DNA of 64,000 nt from Zizania palustris (lineage: Eukaryota > Streptophyta > Magnoliopsida > Poales > Poaceae), in the NCBI GenBank assembly GCA_019279435.1, contig JAAALK010000288.1:70060329-70124328 (forward strand). Direction: 5' to 3'. Made by a program: the position numbers and the translations under genes. Under the pieces are notes generated by a model that saw nothing but the letters and a program-made list of their open reading frames with translations, ran no database searches and was not told the origin of the DNA. Position 1 is the stretch's first letter, and each line of letters opens with the position of its first letter. Positions 10,001 through 21,354 of this stretch are shown piece after piece.

Positions 10001-13000
10001 TGTAACACCCCAAATTTTCAAAGGAATAAAAATATTAATTAATCCAAATTCCTGGAATTTTATTATTTTGGAAATAACTTTAATGCCCTCCTTCACCATT
10101 TTGAACTACAACCTAGATGAAATGGCCTAACCAGGAGCTGAAAATTTTTATGTATGATCCTAAGGCCAAGATATAATTTTGAGAATTTTTACAAATTTTT
10201 ATCAACCTTGGAAGTAGCCCTATTATTTTAAACCAATTTCTTCAATTATTTTTAATCAGAAAGCATTTTAAATAGTAATGGGCCTCCTCCCTTTCTCTCT
10301 CTCCCGGCCGGCCCAGCCCGTTACCCTCACCCACCTCGGACTGACAGCCCGACCGCACCCGTCAGTGAGCCCCTCTCCCCTCGCGCGCGTGCCCGACACC
10401 CCGGCCCCACCTGTCGGCACCAACCACCCCCTCTCGCGCCCTAGCCCGACCCCACCCGTCAGCCGCCTCGCTCGTGCGCTCACGCCCGCTGGCCAGTGGC
10501 CCCCGCCTATCAGTACCATCGTCCAACTCGCGCCACCACCCCCAAATCGCACCGGCCGACAACCTCGCCCTCGGATTCACCTCGCTGGCCCCTCCCCCAT
10601 TAAATTGACGCCATTAATCGGTCCCCCGCGCCGTGCCGGCCGTTTCCCCCGTTAACCCACGCAATTAAGCCACGAGATCAGTGCTCGCGTGCATGGCAGA
10701 CCTCCCCGGTGCCACTGAAAACCCCCCCTCTCGGCTTTCCTTGTATACGTCACCCGTTATCCCTCGCCGGTGCTCCTATTTAAGCCCCCTGGCCGTCCGC
10801 GTGTGATCCCCCACGCTCACTCATTGCGAGAACCAACAGAACGCCCTCACTTCAGATTTTAGCGCACCACTGTCACCCGCACTCCAGCCACCACTCGCCG
10901 TCGCCGGAGCCCCTCTCCATCCACGCTGACCACACCTCCGTGATCGCCAAGGCCATCCCGACCTCGGCCACCACTCCATCGTTGACGAACCCCGCCAGAT
11001 CGCCACTACCGATGAGGACCCGAACATCTTCGCTGCCTCTGCTCATCGCCGGCCACGCTCCGTCGACCGTTCGTCACCACAAGGGTACCCTCATGATCCC
11101 CGTAGTGTCCTCTTTCCGTTTTAGGCCTTAGGTACGACCGCCGTCGCTCGCCGTGGCCTCTGGCCCGCTCACCGTCGCCAGAGAAGACGACTGGCATGAG
11201 TCGAGTACCCGTGCCATGTCGGATCTGATCCTGACCGTGCGATCGCGATCGGACGACTCAGGTTATATCGCATGTTCGGTCTAATCTGGTTCGTCAGATC
11301 ACAGTGAAGGGGTACGTTCTAATCTAAGCCGTTCGCTAGATTTAAAATCCAGCATCGCATCTTGGCCGCACGATGCGTACCGGTTCGATGTTTTAATCTC
11401 AGCCGTCCACGTCACTTTAACTCCACCGCCTCGCCCTCGCGCGTTGGATCTGGATCCAACGGTCCAGATCGATCCGGCGCACGCGCACAGTGCGTGGGTT
11501 TACCGTGGGATTGGCTCACCGTGGACCCGAGGCGATTTAAATTTAAAAATAAATTCCAGAAACTGTTTTAAACTTGTAAAATTCATATCTGGCGCATTTT
11601 AACTTCAAAAATTACCTTTCCAATTTCAGAAAATTTGTAATATTATTCTCTTAATGTTCATCCAATAAAAACAGTATGTTTACTTTGGATTTTTCATGAT
11701 TATTTAAATAGGTATTCAAATTCCCTTAGGGTAAAAATGTAAATTCAATTATTTAGATTTCAGTAAAGTTCATATTTATTCATTTCCTATTAATATAGTG
11801 AAACCACTAAGTTTTCTCTGAACCATTTATTTCAAATTAAAAAGAAAACTTAAAATGAGATTTTTCACAATTCAAAACCCCTTATAAAAAGGACAATAAT
11901 CCCTTTTAGTTAATTTTAGAATCATTTATAAAATAAGTTTCATAAAATAAACAACTTGGTTTCCTTTAATTTGGACCAATCAAAACCTATGTTCTTGTTG
12001 TGTGATTTTATATTGTTTAATCGGATGTTGTATTTATTTTATTCTACTTTATTTATATTAGAAAGACTATGACGCCGCTGATTAGCCGGAATACTTCTCG
12101 GAAGTCCCTCCCTCGCCTTTCGCTCAACAAGGCAAGTCACCAAACCAATCTTTTGAGCATATTGAACCCATGTTTTATTAAACTATCGCTAAAACACATA
12201 GGATATACATGCATTAGTCAAATGAAACCCTTACAATATATCTATTTGGATCCTCCGACCTTGATGTGCAACCTAAGCCATGCTCTCTAGCCTAAACTCC
12301 TTGTCCCCATATGATTAGTATTATTAGCTAGTGTCCAATGTATTGACACGATTGTTGTAGGATTAAAAATGAGTCGTAGCGATTGGTTCTACTATATGAT
12401 CCCCGTTATTCTCATCTCTGCAATTCTGTCGGTGTTGGAGTTGTGGTTGTGAGTGAATGCATGGTGGGTTCCGGGTGCAAGCTAGGGCATTGGTCGGTAG
12501 CACCCGGGGCACTATAAGGACCGGTCTGCAGGATCTGTTGCAATACACTTCCGTACTAACCACAAGTCTAATGGATAAGTCCTCACTAAGGTATGGAGTG
12601 TTCCAAACCGAGGCCACAATTTGGAGATAGGTCAAGCAGCACCTGTGGGTGACTTGTACCGACATGGCGCAAAAGGGGGTGCGACGTTAGCCAGGATGCT
12701 GCCCGGCGCGCCGGCGAAACCTAGAGCGGGTGGTTATCGCTTGGAGCATTTCATGCTGAGGTTTTGGCACGAGTTCCCATGGTATGGGTCATCTCGTTAC
12801 ACCTTGGTGTTTGGGATGAGTGTGTGCCTCGTGGGTACAGTAGTACAACTCTGATCAGAGTCATAAATCTTTTCGAAAAGCCGAGCCCACAGTCAAGGGC
12901 GGGTTGCGTGACATTCCACAGTTAGATCACTTTTGATATGTATGTGCATGATGGTTGGACTTGTAAGGACTGTTGTGCGAGGAGGTAAAACGTACTCCTC

Positions 13001-13438
13001 GAGTTAGATGATATTATGATGTTCATGTTTATTATTCCGCATGATAAAATTGACTACACTAAATGCAATTACTAAAAATGTATTTTTCCGCACTTTTAGT
13101 CATTACCCTTCCGTTGTTATTACCTCGCATTACTATTGCATTTGTGGTGGCTTGTTGAGTACTTTTTGTACTCATACCCGTTGAACACCTCAAAGGATGC
13201 CTACTACGAAGATGGTCTGGAGTAGCGACCCAGTCAAGTGAAAAGATCTGGAAGAAGGCGTTCGTCATGCATTTCAATTATTTTTATTACTGTTTTTATT
13301 AAACTTTGATGTAATAAATATGGTCTGCGTACCAAGAATATTGTCGTATGTCCGATTGTCGCATGATGAACCTCTTGTATTATTGTTTTTCTTGTGAAAT
13401 TCAATAATGTTCCGATTTCGATAAATTGGGGCGCTACA
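10001..13438 (+). repeat. Gy1 3' LTR
   Basis: A 3438-bp partner of 945-4377, TGTAACACCCC to GCGCTACA, with a TATA-like TATTTAAG at 10777-10784. The 9961-10000 stretch before it is the usual non-coding tail ending in the polypurine tract. Confidence 0.92.
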
Positions 13439-13443
13439 CCGGC
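13439..13443. repeat. Target-site duplication of Gy1, right copy (CCGGC)
   Basis: Matches 940-944 exactly. Confidence 0.93.
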
Positions 13444-14104
13444 CCTACGCCACCGGTCGGACCGGCGACTACAGATCCGATCTGCTAGAGGTCGGACAGC
13501 CTAGCAAACAAGATCCAATCACCTCAAAATTTTGTAGAGGTGTTTAGGGAGACAATTATTCTGCAAAGATAATAAGAGATCAAACACAATTCGGCTAGAG
13601 GGCTGAATTACCGAGTAGGGTGATAAATACCGATAAAAAAGGATAGCAATCCATTACGTGGATTAACGGTAGGCTCACAAGCGAATCAGCAAGGGTTAAG
13701 GTGATTACGGACGCGGCAGATGGAGGGCTTCCAAGCAAACCCATGAAGATGCGGAAAGTAAAGGAAATAAACGTGATTCAAAGCTAGGGCTTAGGATTTT
13801 CGAGATTGGAGAGCCTCTTTGAATCGGCCTTGCCCCTAATATTTATAGGGGGTGGACTGGTTATCTCTGGCTAGAGATAGAGTAAGATTCGGCCAAAAAT
13901 CTTTTAGGATAAGATTTGGGTAAAAATAGCTCGAATCCTCCTCGGATTCATATTCTGAACCCTGGCCGGTCTGACCAAGCCCATGGGTCCGGTATGACCA
14001 GACCTAGCCAGTTAGACCGGCCTACCATAGCCGGTCAGACCGGCCTTTGCCAGGTTTGACATATTTTTGGTCAAAAATACCATTTTTTAGTATTTGCCTA
14101 GTTT
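13444..14104 (-). mobile_element. Old LTR fragment, part 2 (LTR body with promoter)
   Basis: Continuation of the LTR split by Gy1. On the minus strand a TATA box (CTATAAATATTAGG, about 13839-13852) sits where U3 meets R. The rest is dotted with CCGGTCNGACCGG-type near-palindromes (for example 13455-13467 and 14029-14042). The right edge is uncertain because it abuts a copia 3' fragment. Confidence 0.55.
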
Positions 14105-15922
14105 GACCATTAATGCCATTTTTTTGCTATAAACAGATATCCTTGTTGATAATTCAGAGATTGCACTCGTTTTTGTTTTTGTTTTTGTTTAACCATAATG
14201 ACCGTTTTCTGTCTTTTGTTCGGCTTTTGGTCATTAGGGTTAAACCTTTTATTATATTTTTCTTTCCGTCCTCTTGTGTTTTGTTTTCATGTTTCCACAT
14301 GTTTTGCAGGTTCTGAAGTGTTGATGAAGAGGGTGTTGACAATGCACTCATCAAGGGGGAGATTGAGGAGCCATGTTAAAGATCATGGGCCTCATGGCTC
14401 CAGAAGTGATGAGTGATTGTCAACGGAAGTCAAAGAGAGAGGAGACGAAGAGGAGATGAGACATGTCAGTTCTTGGGCCGCGTGTGACCGTAGGTAAACG
14501 GGCGGTGAGCGATTGCCGGGAAGAAGGGCCGTGGAGTCGGACCGGCCCAATCCGGGTACATAGGCTAGGAACAGCAGGTGATCCGCTAGTCTGTTGATTG
14601 GGTTTGACCCAGGTAAACGGGCGGCGAGTGATTGTCGGCCGGAGGGAGCTGTGGAATCGGGCTGGCCCAATCTGAGTATCCGGTGTGAAGACAGTGGACA
14701 CTTTGTCGGTTTTGGTGTAAAACCGACACAACTATCCAAACCGCCCATCGGAGATCAGACGGTCCTGAAGCAAAGCCGTAGCTACTACGAAAGTTTCGCA
14801 TCAGGAAAAATTACCTTTAGTTAGGTTTTTACTATTTTTCCTTTTAGGCTCACGGCCTGTCTTAGTCGAGTCTGTAAAAAACCTAAGAGTATTTTAGTCT
14901 TTTCAGTTTATTTCAGTGTCTATAAAAACCCTAAGGGTATATTGGTTTTTTTCTGATTTATTGGGCTGCCTATAAATAGGGCCCCAATCCCCCTACGGTT
15001 TCTTAACTCACTTGAATGAAATTTAGAGTTCAAACATTTTACCTCTTTCTTCTACCTCCAGCTGCCATTGCATTGTTCATCATGTTTTTCTGGAAGCATA
15101 GCGAGCGCCGCCGCTGTAGTCGTCGAAGGCGAAGCATTCGACATGGGGGAACGAACAGCGCCAGAAGGCGCACGATGGAACCCGCAAGATCTTGGTGGAA
15201 GCGCTCCTGGTGTGGAGCAGCTCTGTGCAGGAGGCCACACGTGAGCACCGCTGAAGGCAAGCTCATGGAAATCGCTAGTGACTTGGCACAAATCAAGGTT
15301 CTTGACCAGAACAGTGCTCCGGTGTTTTTTGTTCTCTCTCCACGTTGTTTGATGTAACTTTTTAATTCATCTTTGAAATACACGGTAAAATTCCTGCTTT
15401 ATTTTTCCATGCAATTGCAATATCTTTTGATTATTCTGTGATAGAGTAAATTACAACAAGCACTATATATCTAGATTGCACTATAAATGTTAATTGATAT
15501 ATCTTTGTATACTTAGTGCACATAAAGTGTTTGTTAAATCATCTGTGAGAACATTTTATTTACTGCATTTATTTTGTCTAGATTAAATGTGTTAAATATT
15601 GTGCTTTCTCATACTTGTGAACTGCCAGTGTATTGTAAATGCTCTAATTGTGCTTGATGAATTATCTATGATTTGGTGAAACCTTCGTGGAGATGTCATT
15701 TGTTATGTGAGTGATATTAATCTGCCTTTATGCACTTTGGTGGTTTGTTTTCAATTAGGACACCGATCATTTTTAGGCTAGATTAGTCTTCAGTGCTTGA
15801 GATTTGTTTGTTTCCTCTAGTTGTCTTTTGAGGAGCGTTGGTTGTTAACGGTAGGCCATCGATTCGAAAGAATCTGTCGAGGCACCCATTCTCCCCCTCT
15901 GATCTCTATTCTCGGTCGTACA
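14105..15922 (+). mobile_element. 3' end of a SIRE-like Ty1/copia element with LTR
   Basis: A non-coding tail (about 14105-14352) leads into the SIRE-type polypurine tract ATCAAGGGGGAGAT at 14350-14363. An LTR follows, starting TGAGGAGCC at 14364 and ending CTCGGTCGTACA at 15922 (about 1.56 kb). A TATA box (TATAAATAGG) lies at 14971-14980. The layout matches the 3' ends of Sire-1 and Sire-3, but the LTR sequence is a different family. No coding part remains and no TSD could be assigned, so this is a truncated copy. The ORFs inside the LTR (for example 15016-15357) have no recognisable protein relative. Confidence 0.65.
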
Positions 15923-16465
15923 ACCAGCTCGTGTCGTGCCGCCATCTAACATGTCATCACGCATCGGTATGACCGGTGGCACAAGGCTGATCTGAGCGGG
16001 CTTCACAGAATGCCCTAGGACACCTCGCATCAGTGCGGGAGCACCCTTCGGACCCCCCTTCGGCCACTTTCCGGTCTGACCGGAGGACCACCTTCTGTCT
16101 GATCGACCGAAGGCTGGAGGACCCCTTTGGCCACCCCTTCACAACTTAGGCCGGAGACCCCCTTCGGCTAAACCCTCCGCACCACCGGTCTGACGGGCAG
16201 TATAGTGTTGGTTTGACCGGCTTGTCTTGGCCAGTCTGACCGTCAACTTAGCTTCGGTCCAACCGACCCTAAATTGGCTGGTTTGGTATTTTTATCGACA
16301 ACTCGGTTAGTTGAATAATATTTTTGATATTGTTTGATTTCCTGGTGACTCCACCCTCCCTTGTCACTATCAAGGGTCATCGGAACGCGACATCAGCATC
16401 ACATCACGCCTAGGGTTGTTCCTAGGTATCCACGCGCTTTTGGATCATCGAATCGATGTTAATGA
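15923..16465 (+). mobile_element. Inverted relative of the old LTR fragment
   Basis: Plus-strand LTR 3' end rich in CCGGTCTGACCGG motifs, then TGGTGACTCC (putative PBS, about 16344-16353), then CCCTTGTCACTATC and a diverged gag start region near 16440. Each piece matches the reverse complement of 640-800 at roughly 70% by eye. It is therefore the same family in opposite orientation, probably a separate insertion. Confidence 0.55.
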
Positions 16466-17845
16466 GTTGGTACTTCGATCGACAGATTTTAGCATCAATA
16501 GAATATACAAGTGACCGATATCTGTATATGAAAATATCAGCTCAACACGCTGAAAATTTCCAATTTTTTGTGGATCGGAACTTCCGATCTGGCATCGGAA
16601 CATCCGATCTACCAGAACTTCCGGCAGAAATTTGCTCTCTATATCGAATCTTATTCAATATCAGAACTTCCGATCAAGTATCGAAACTTTCAATCTAGCA
16701 AGCACCGGAATTTCCGATCTGGCATCGAAACTTCTGATTTTCTACAGACAGAAAACAGATCTAATATGTTTTTCTACAATGTATCTCCATACATGAGGGA
16801 TCCAAATCAAGCACTACGCACGTAGACTCTGATACCACTATTGGGGAATGGGGAAGATACGCTAGCCGACAAATTCAAAAATTTCGCCTCAATGTCCAAG
16901 AACCATTCGCGTGAGGGATCATGAATCGTTACCTTCTAATGCGAGACACACTAGGTGCAGCAGAAGTAGATGTTGGGGAAGCACATATTCGCTTATCCTC
17001 GCCTCGCTCTGCCTGTTCCTCGACAATCCAGTCGATGAAGACAATAGTGTTAATGTGAAGAAGCTCACGAGTGCAGCTATTGGAAAAATGCCTCCATGGT
17101 ATCCACATGTATAGGGATGAGATTGCTCCCATGCAAACGTGCTAGCACCACTCGTGAGAATCGTGACATATCTCAATCTCAACTCTTGAGATCAAGAAAG
17201 GGAGAGGAGGAGTTCTTGGTGGCTAGGGTTTAGATCTGATCTAAACTATCAATAACTTGATTGCCAAGACCTCCTCCTCCTCTCTTTATATAGAGGTGAG
17301 TTGGGGCCTAACATATTCAATCTGTTTCGCCCACCTCGGAACTTCCGATCCTTAGATCAGAACTTCTAATTGGGATTCTCTGTCTGTAATTTCAGGAACC
17401 ATCGGAACTTCCAATACCCCTATCAGAACTTCCGATCAGTGGAGTTTTTCCTAATACGCATCGAAACTTCTGGTTTCAACTCTCTATCTCTAAATTAGAG
17501 ATTATCGGAACTTCCGATACCATATCAGAACTTCTGATTTGAGCTCTTTGTTTTGTAAATAATTTATTTTTGGAACTTTCGAGACCATATCAGAAATTTC
17601 GATTTGAGCTCTCTATTTCAAATTCAGAAAATAGTTGAAACTTTCGATCCAACCAGAATTTTCTTGGGCACTGTTCCTTCAAATGGAAGAATTTTCTTTT
17701 AAGAATCCGACGAGAATTCTAGTTTTTCTCTGAATTTTACTCTATTTTTGGAGAATTTAGGAGTTTTTTCAAGGGTATAAATATATACAAAGGGAAGACC
17801 AAAATATGCAGATCTAAAATAGAAAATCTTGATCGAAAATAAAAG
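16466..17845 (-). mobile_element. Copia-like 5' LTR and leader with repeated near-palindromes
   Basis: On the minus strand an LTR ends at 16842 (CCCCA). A PBS TGGTATCAGAGT (16826-16837) follows, and leader sequence extends left to about 16466. A TATA-like TATATATTTATA on the minus strand lies near 17774-17786. Both leader and LTR contain many copies of TCGGAACTTCCGATC or variants (16574, 16594, 16659, 17336, 17422, 17514). The LTR is interrupted at 17845 by a solo LTR and may finish a few bases after 19640. No coding sequence is retained. Confidence 0.55.
17841..17845. repeat. TSD of solo LTR, left copy (AAAAG)
   Basis: AAAAG is repeated at 19636-19640 directly after the LTR terminus TTTCTCA. 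Confidence 0.8.
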
Positions 17846-19635
17846 TGGTGGACCGAAACAGGTGACCAGAGGGGGGTGAATGGAAGCTCTTAAATTTTTG
17901 TTCTGCTGAATAGGCTTCGAACACACCCGTCAGAGTGACAGGTTTGGAGGTATTAACCAAACTCCGAACACAGGCTTTGAATGGGGTGAAAGTTCAAAGT
18001 TCAGAGCACTTCACTCACACTTTGAAAGCCCAAAACGCACTGTACTCAGCAACATTAGTGCAGGCTCCGCACACGAGGTGCCTTCGAGCAGACTTCGCTC
18101 TACTATACTTCGCATAACGTTTCCCTCTGAGATTTATGAATATACACTTCGCACTAGTAACTAGTACTAGGCTTCGCACTTCGGAGTGCTGAAAACAGAC
18201 AGAACTAACTGTGATGAGGACTTCAGCTAAGAGAAGAAAACAAGCTTCAAATGAACGATTCACAAAGTACTTCGCTTGTAAACGATGAGGTCTAACCTCC
18301 GAACTTGAACAAAGGTGAGACAAACACACTTCGTGAGAAATGAAATAGAGTAAAGACTCTGATTAGCACAAAACGAAGTGAAGAGCAGTAAACTTAATTC
18401 ATGCAGTGCAAAGACACAAATACAAGTTCAAGCAATGGATAGAAAACAGAATAGAAATTTCATTGCTAGAATAGGGAACACAAAAACTCACAAGTACAGA
18501 GAACACTTCATGGCGGCTGGCCAAATCTATAAGGAAACAGAAGGTTTTAAAATGGAGTTCACAGTGTTACCCTAGCCCCTATCCTGCCTCTCCTTTTATA
18601 GGCACTAGAAAGTGTGCAGAGGCTTCGGTGAAAAGCGACGAACCCGATGGCATTGCTTCACCAAAGTCAGATTTTATACATTGATGGTTTTAAGCAGAAG
18701 CCGTCAAAGCCTTTGAGTATTTGCACCATCACCTCCGGAGTGGACCACCATGGCTTCATAGCTACTCCCAGCTCGAACTCCGTTAGTCCGTGTACCGAAG
18801 CCATGCATGGCCGAAGTGCCTCAAGTCAGCCACACTCTGAAGCCTCACCTTTGGAGTACCTTCGCCACCTTTCGAAGTCCCTCCGTCCAAGGTATCCGCA
18901 TGAAGCATATCCAAAAGAACCCCTTCGCAGTGTCTTATCCCCGAGCACACTCCACGAAGACCCTTATCCGGACCATGCCTTCGATGCACCTTGACTTATG
19001 AGACCTTCGTCAGGTGTCCTTCCAAGTGTCTCCGACCGAAGCACACCTAGAGCCTTGCCTCATTCCTAAGGACTTCGTCCATCAATCTTCGAAGTCACTC
19101 CTTTGGAGTCACCTTTCGAAGAGCCTTGCCTCCGAGGACTTTTCCTCGGGCTACCTTCAGCCAGAGCCACCCTCCGTACTTTCTGTCTTTTCCTGGCGCA
19201 TCTTGACCCAAGGAACGACCATGACCCCATGCAACCTTCGTGACCGAGCTCCCCGCTCGCCTGACATGAAGCCTCCCGCTTGACCCAGGTTCACTTGCTG
19301 TGAACCATTCGTCGCCTGCAAATACACCTGCACACCACCGAAAAACAAACAAGAGTTTCTAGTATGCCAGAGACTTCTTCGGTTAAACAACCTCCGGTAC
19401 ACACTCCGGTGTACCGCCCAAAGTACCGAACCCTCCGGTATAGACTTCGCATTGTATTCTACCGGACCCCTCAAACAGACATACTCCGCTACAACAGCTG
19501 TAGCCAGCAAACACCGAACCCTTCGGTAAAACACCTCTGAACCCCTTCGGAGGGACCCCTTTGCCCAGAAGGAAATACTTGCCAATCACTCATCACAGAC
19601 TTGAAACCAAGGCACATTTTCAACTTGGTTTCTCA
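17846..19635 (-). mobile_element. Solo LTR of a SIRE-type copia element
   Basis: A 1.79-kb LTR in minus orientation. The plus strand starts TGGTGGACCGAAACAGGTGACCAG and ends CTTGGTTTCTCA, matching the ends of the Sire-1 LTR (TGTTGGACCGG...TTTCTCA). It carries the same family of GGCTTCGNA and CCTCCGGAG-like motifs throughout. It is flanked by an AAAAG duplication with no internal region, so it is best explained as LTR-LTR recombination leaving one LTR. It is clearly diverged from the Sire-1 and Sire-3 LTRs. Confidence 0.82.
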
Positions 19636-19640
19636 AAAAG

Positions 19641-20978
19641 CCTTCGATCAACAAGGGGTGGTCTTTCAAGCACACGACAAGGCACATCTTGTGCAATCAA
19701 TGTGAATAGGTCATCAGAGGCTTGAAGACTACAAAGGCGAAGCCATTTTGGAGGAGGGTTGTGTTGTTCCAAGGCAGTGCATGGTAGGGCTCAGAGGTAG
19801 TCATCGGTGGATCGACGAGGAGATACATGGAGCCGGTATTAGCGATTTGATCATGGCAACATGTGATCTAATCGTAGATTGATAGATGGCATCGATGACT
19901 CCTAAATTTGAGGTGATGAGGTTTGATGGGACCAGAAACTTCGAATTGTGGAAGACGAGGTTGAAATATCCATTGGCTCAACAGGGAATATTGAAGACTC
20001 TTACTGATAAGAAGCCATAGAAGTTTGATGATGATAAGTGGGATGAGATGAAGGCACATGTATCTGTGGTTATCAAATTGTGTGTCTCTGATCAGATTAT
20101 GTATCTTGTCATGGAGGAAACATCACCGAAGAAAATATGGAATAAATTGGCCAATCAGTTTATGTCCAAGATATTGACCTAGAAGATGTATTTGAAGCAG
20201 AGGTTATTTGGCTTGAAGATGTAGGAGGGGTCAGATCTTACAAAACATATTAATGTCTTCAATCAATTAATCGCTGACCTTGTGAAGGTGGAACTAAAAT
20301 TTGAGGATGATGATAAGGAAATTATTCTTCTTTGTTCATTGTCAGATTCTTATGAGCACTTGGTTACTACATTGACATATGGCAAAGAAACCATCAAGTC
20401 ATAAGATGTTGTGGTGTTGCTTGTTCATAACCAAAGGAAGAAGAACAATGCAACATGAGGGTCTTCTAGCGATACTTTGCCTGTTAGGAACAATCATGGC
20501 ATAGATGAGAAGAAGGGCAAGAAGAAAAAGAAGGGGTCGTTGTGCTACAAGTGCGAGGAGTGGGGACATATAAAGAGAAACTGCCAACAAGAAAGATGAC
20601 TCGGATAGCAATGGTGATATTCTCATAGTATCAAGTGAAAAGTCTTGTGAAGGGTGGTTGTAGCATTCAACTAGCTTGTTTCATGCAACACCAAAGAGAG
20701 AGTTGTTCTTGTCTTACACCGAGGATGACAATGATGGCTTTGCTTACTTAGGTGATGACTCGGGTTACCAAGTTATTGGAGTGGGCGACATCAAGTTCAA
20801 GACATGTGATAGACAGGGGATACTACTATAGGGTGTAAAGCATATTGGTGCAGCTATGAGATCGGCCTCACCAAGCCGTTCTACATGAGCAACGAAAGGA
20901 GAAACAACTCAAGTCGGTACACGGAGGTTCGCGCATGGATGACTTCAAGGTGGCGAGCATATTCGCCAAGGTGGAGTT
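19641..20978 (+). pseudogene. gag: Decayed Tork-like copia gag with protease remnant
   Basis: From ATG 19889 the frame reads MASMTPKFEVMRFDGTRNF, a typical copia gag start, followed by a UBN2-like gag core. In-frame stops interrupt it at several Gln or similar codons. A CCHC knuckle (CYKCEEWGHIKRNC) lies near 20541-20582. A degraded protease region follows around 20660-20840 (FHATPKREL, YTEDDNDGFAYLGDDSGYQV). Immediately after comes non-coding sequence and a polypurine-like AAGGTGGAGTT before the 3' LTR. No integrase or RT is present, so pol has been lost. The 19641-19888 stretch is non-coding leader with no recognised feature. Confidence 0.75.
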
Positions 20979-21340
20979 TGTTAGATTTGTGTTGAATAGG
21001 TGTTTGATCTGGTTATGATTCGACTTTGAGTTGTAATAAGGAATAGGTAGAGTCCTAGTCTAATACTGTACCTAGGGGCTATATAAATATATTGCCAATC
21101 CCTGTGTAACCAAGGAGACAATATAGGTGGTTGGTTTGGGCGTGTGACGTTGACGTGGTGTGCTCGGATACCGGCGTAGACACCGTTCATGGGGACGAGC
21201 ACCAATAGTCATGCCCCAAAGTTGTAGGTCATATGGACTGAACTCCATTACCAAAATATCGTGCCTCGGTGTTGTCTCTTTATTGTGATCTTCTCTTGGC
21301 ATCTCTTCGATCTTGTTGATTCTATTGCGTAAGACCATAC
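20979..21340 (+). repeat. 3' LTR of the Tork-like remnant
   Basis: Starts TGTTAGATTTGTG directly after the polypurine-like tract and has a TATA box (CTATATAAATATATTG, about 21079-21094). The right end is uncertain; a CA occurs around 21340 before nitrilase-like sequence. No 5' LTR was found. Confidence 0.55.
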
Positions 21341-21354
21341 AGGCCTGATTTTGT

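Larger units (their letters stand above)
945..13438 (+). mobile_element. Gy1: complete but dead Ty3/gypsy chromovirus (Tekay-like)
   Basis: This is a 12.5-kb element bounded by two long LTRs (945-4377 and 10001-13438) and a perfect 5-bp TSD. In order it holds a tRNA-iMet-type PBS, an ORF upstream of gag, gag with one zinc knuckle, protease, reverse transcriptase, RNase H, integrase with a C-terminal chromodomain-like segment, and a polypurine tract. The gene order PR-RT-RH-IN and the chromodomain place it among chromoviruses; long LTRs and the iMet PBS fit the Tekay lineage (inferred). Coding parts carry several stops and frameshifts, and all three integrase catalytic residues are replaced. 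The LTRs differ by roughly 3% over their first 300 bp by eye, so this is not a recent insertion. Confidence 0.93.

Noticed and set aside
15016..15357. 113-residue ORF in the copia LTR at 14364-15922.
   Set aside because: Located in the LTR after the TATA box, overlapping frames on the other strand; no recognisable domain or second copy.
16490..17660. CRISPR-like array suggested by repeated 13-15-bp near-palindromes.
   Set aside because: Spacing is irregular, repeats are short and variable, and the context is a plant LTR element.
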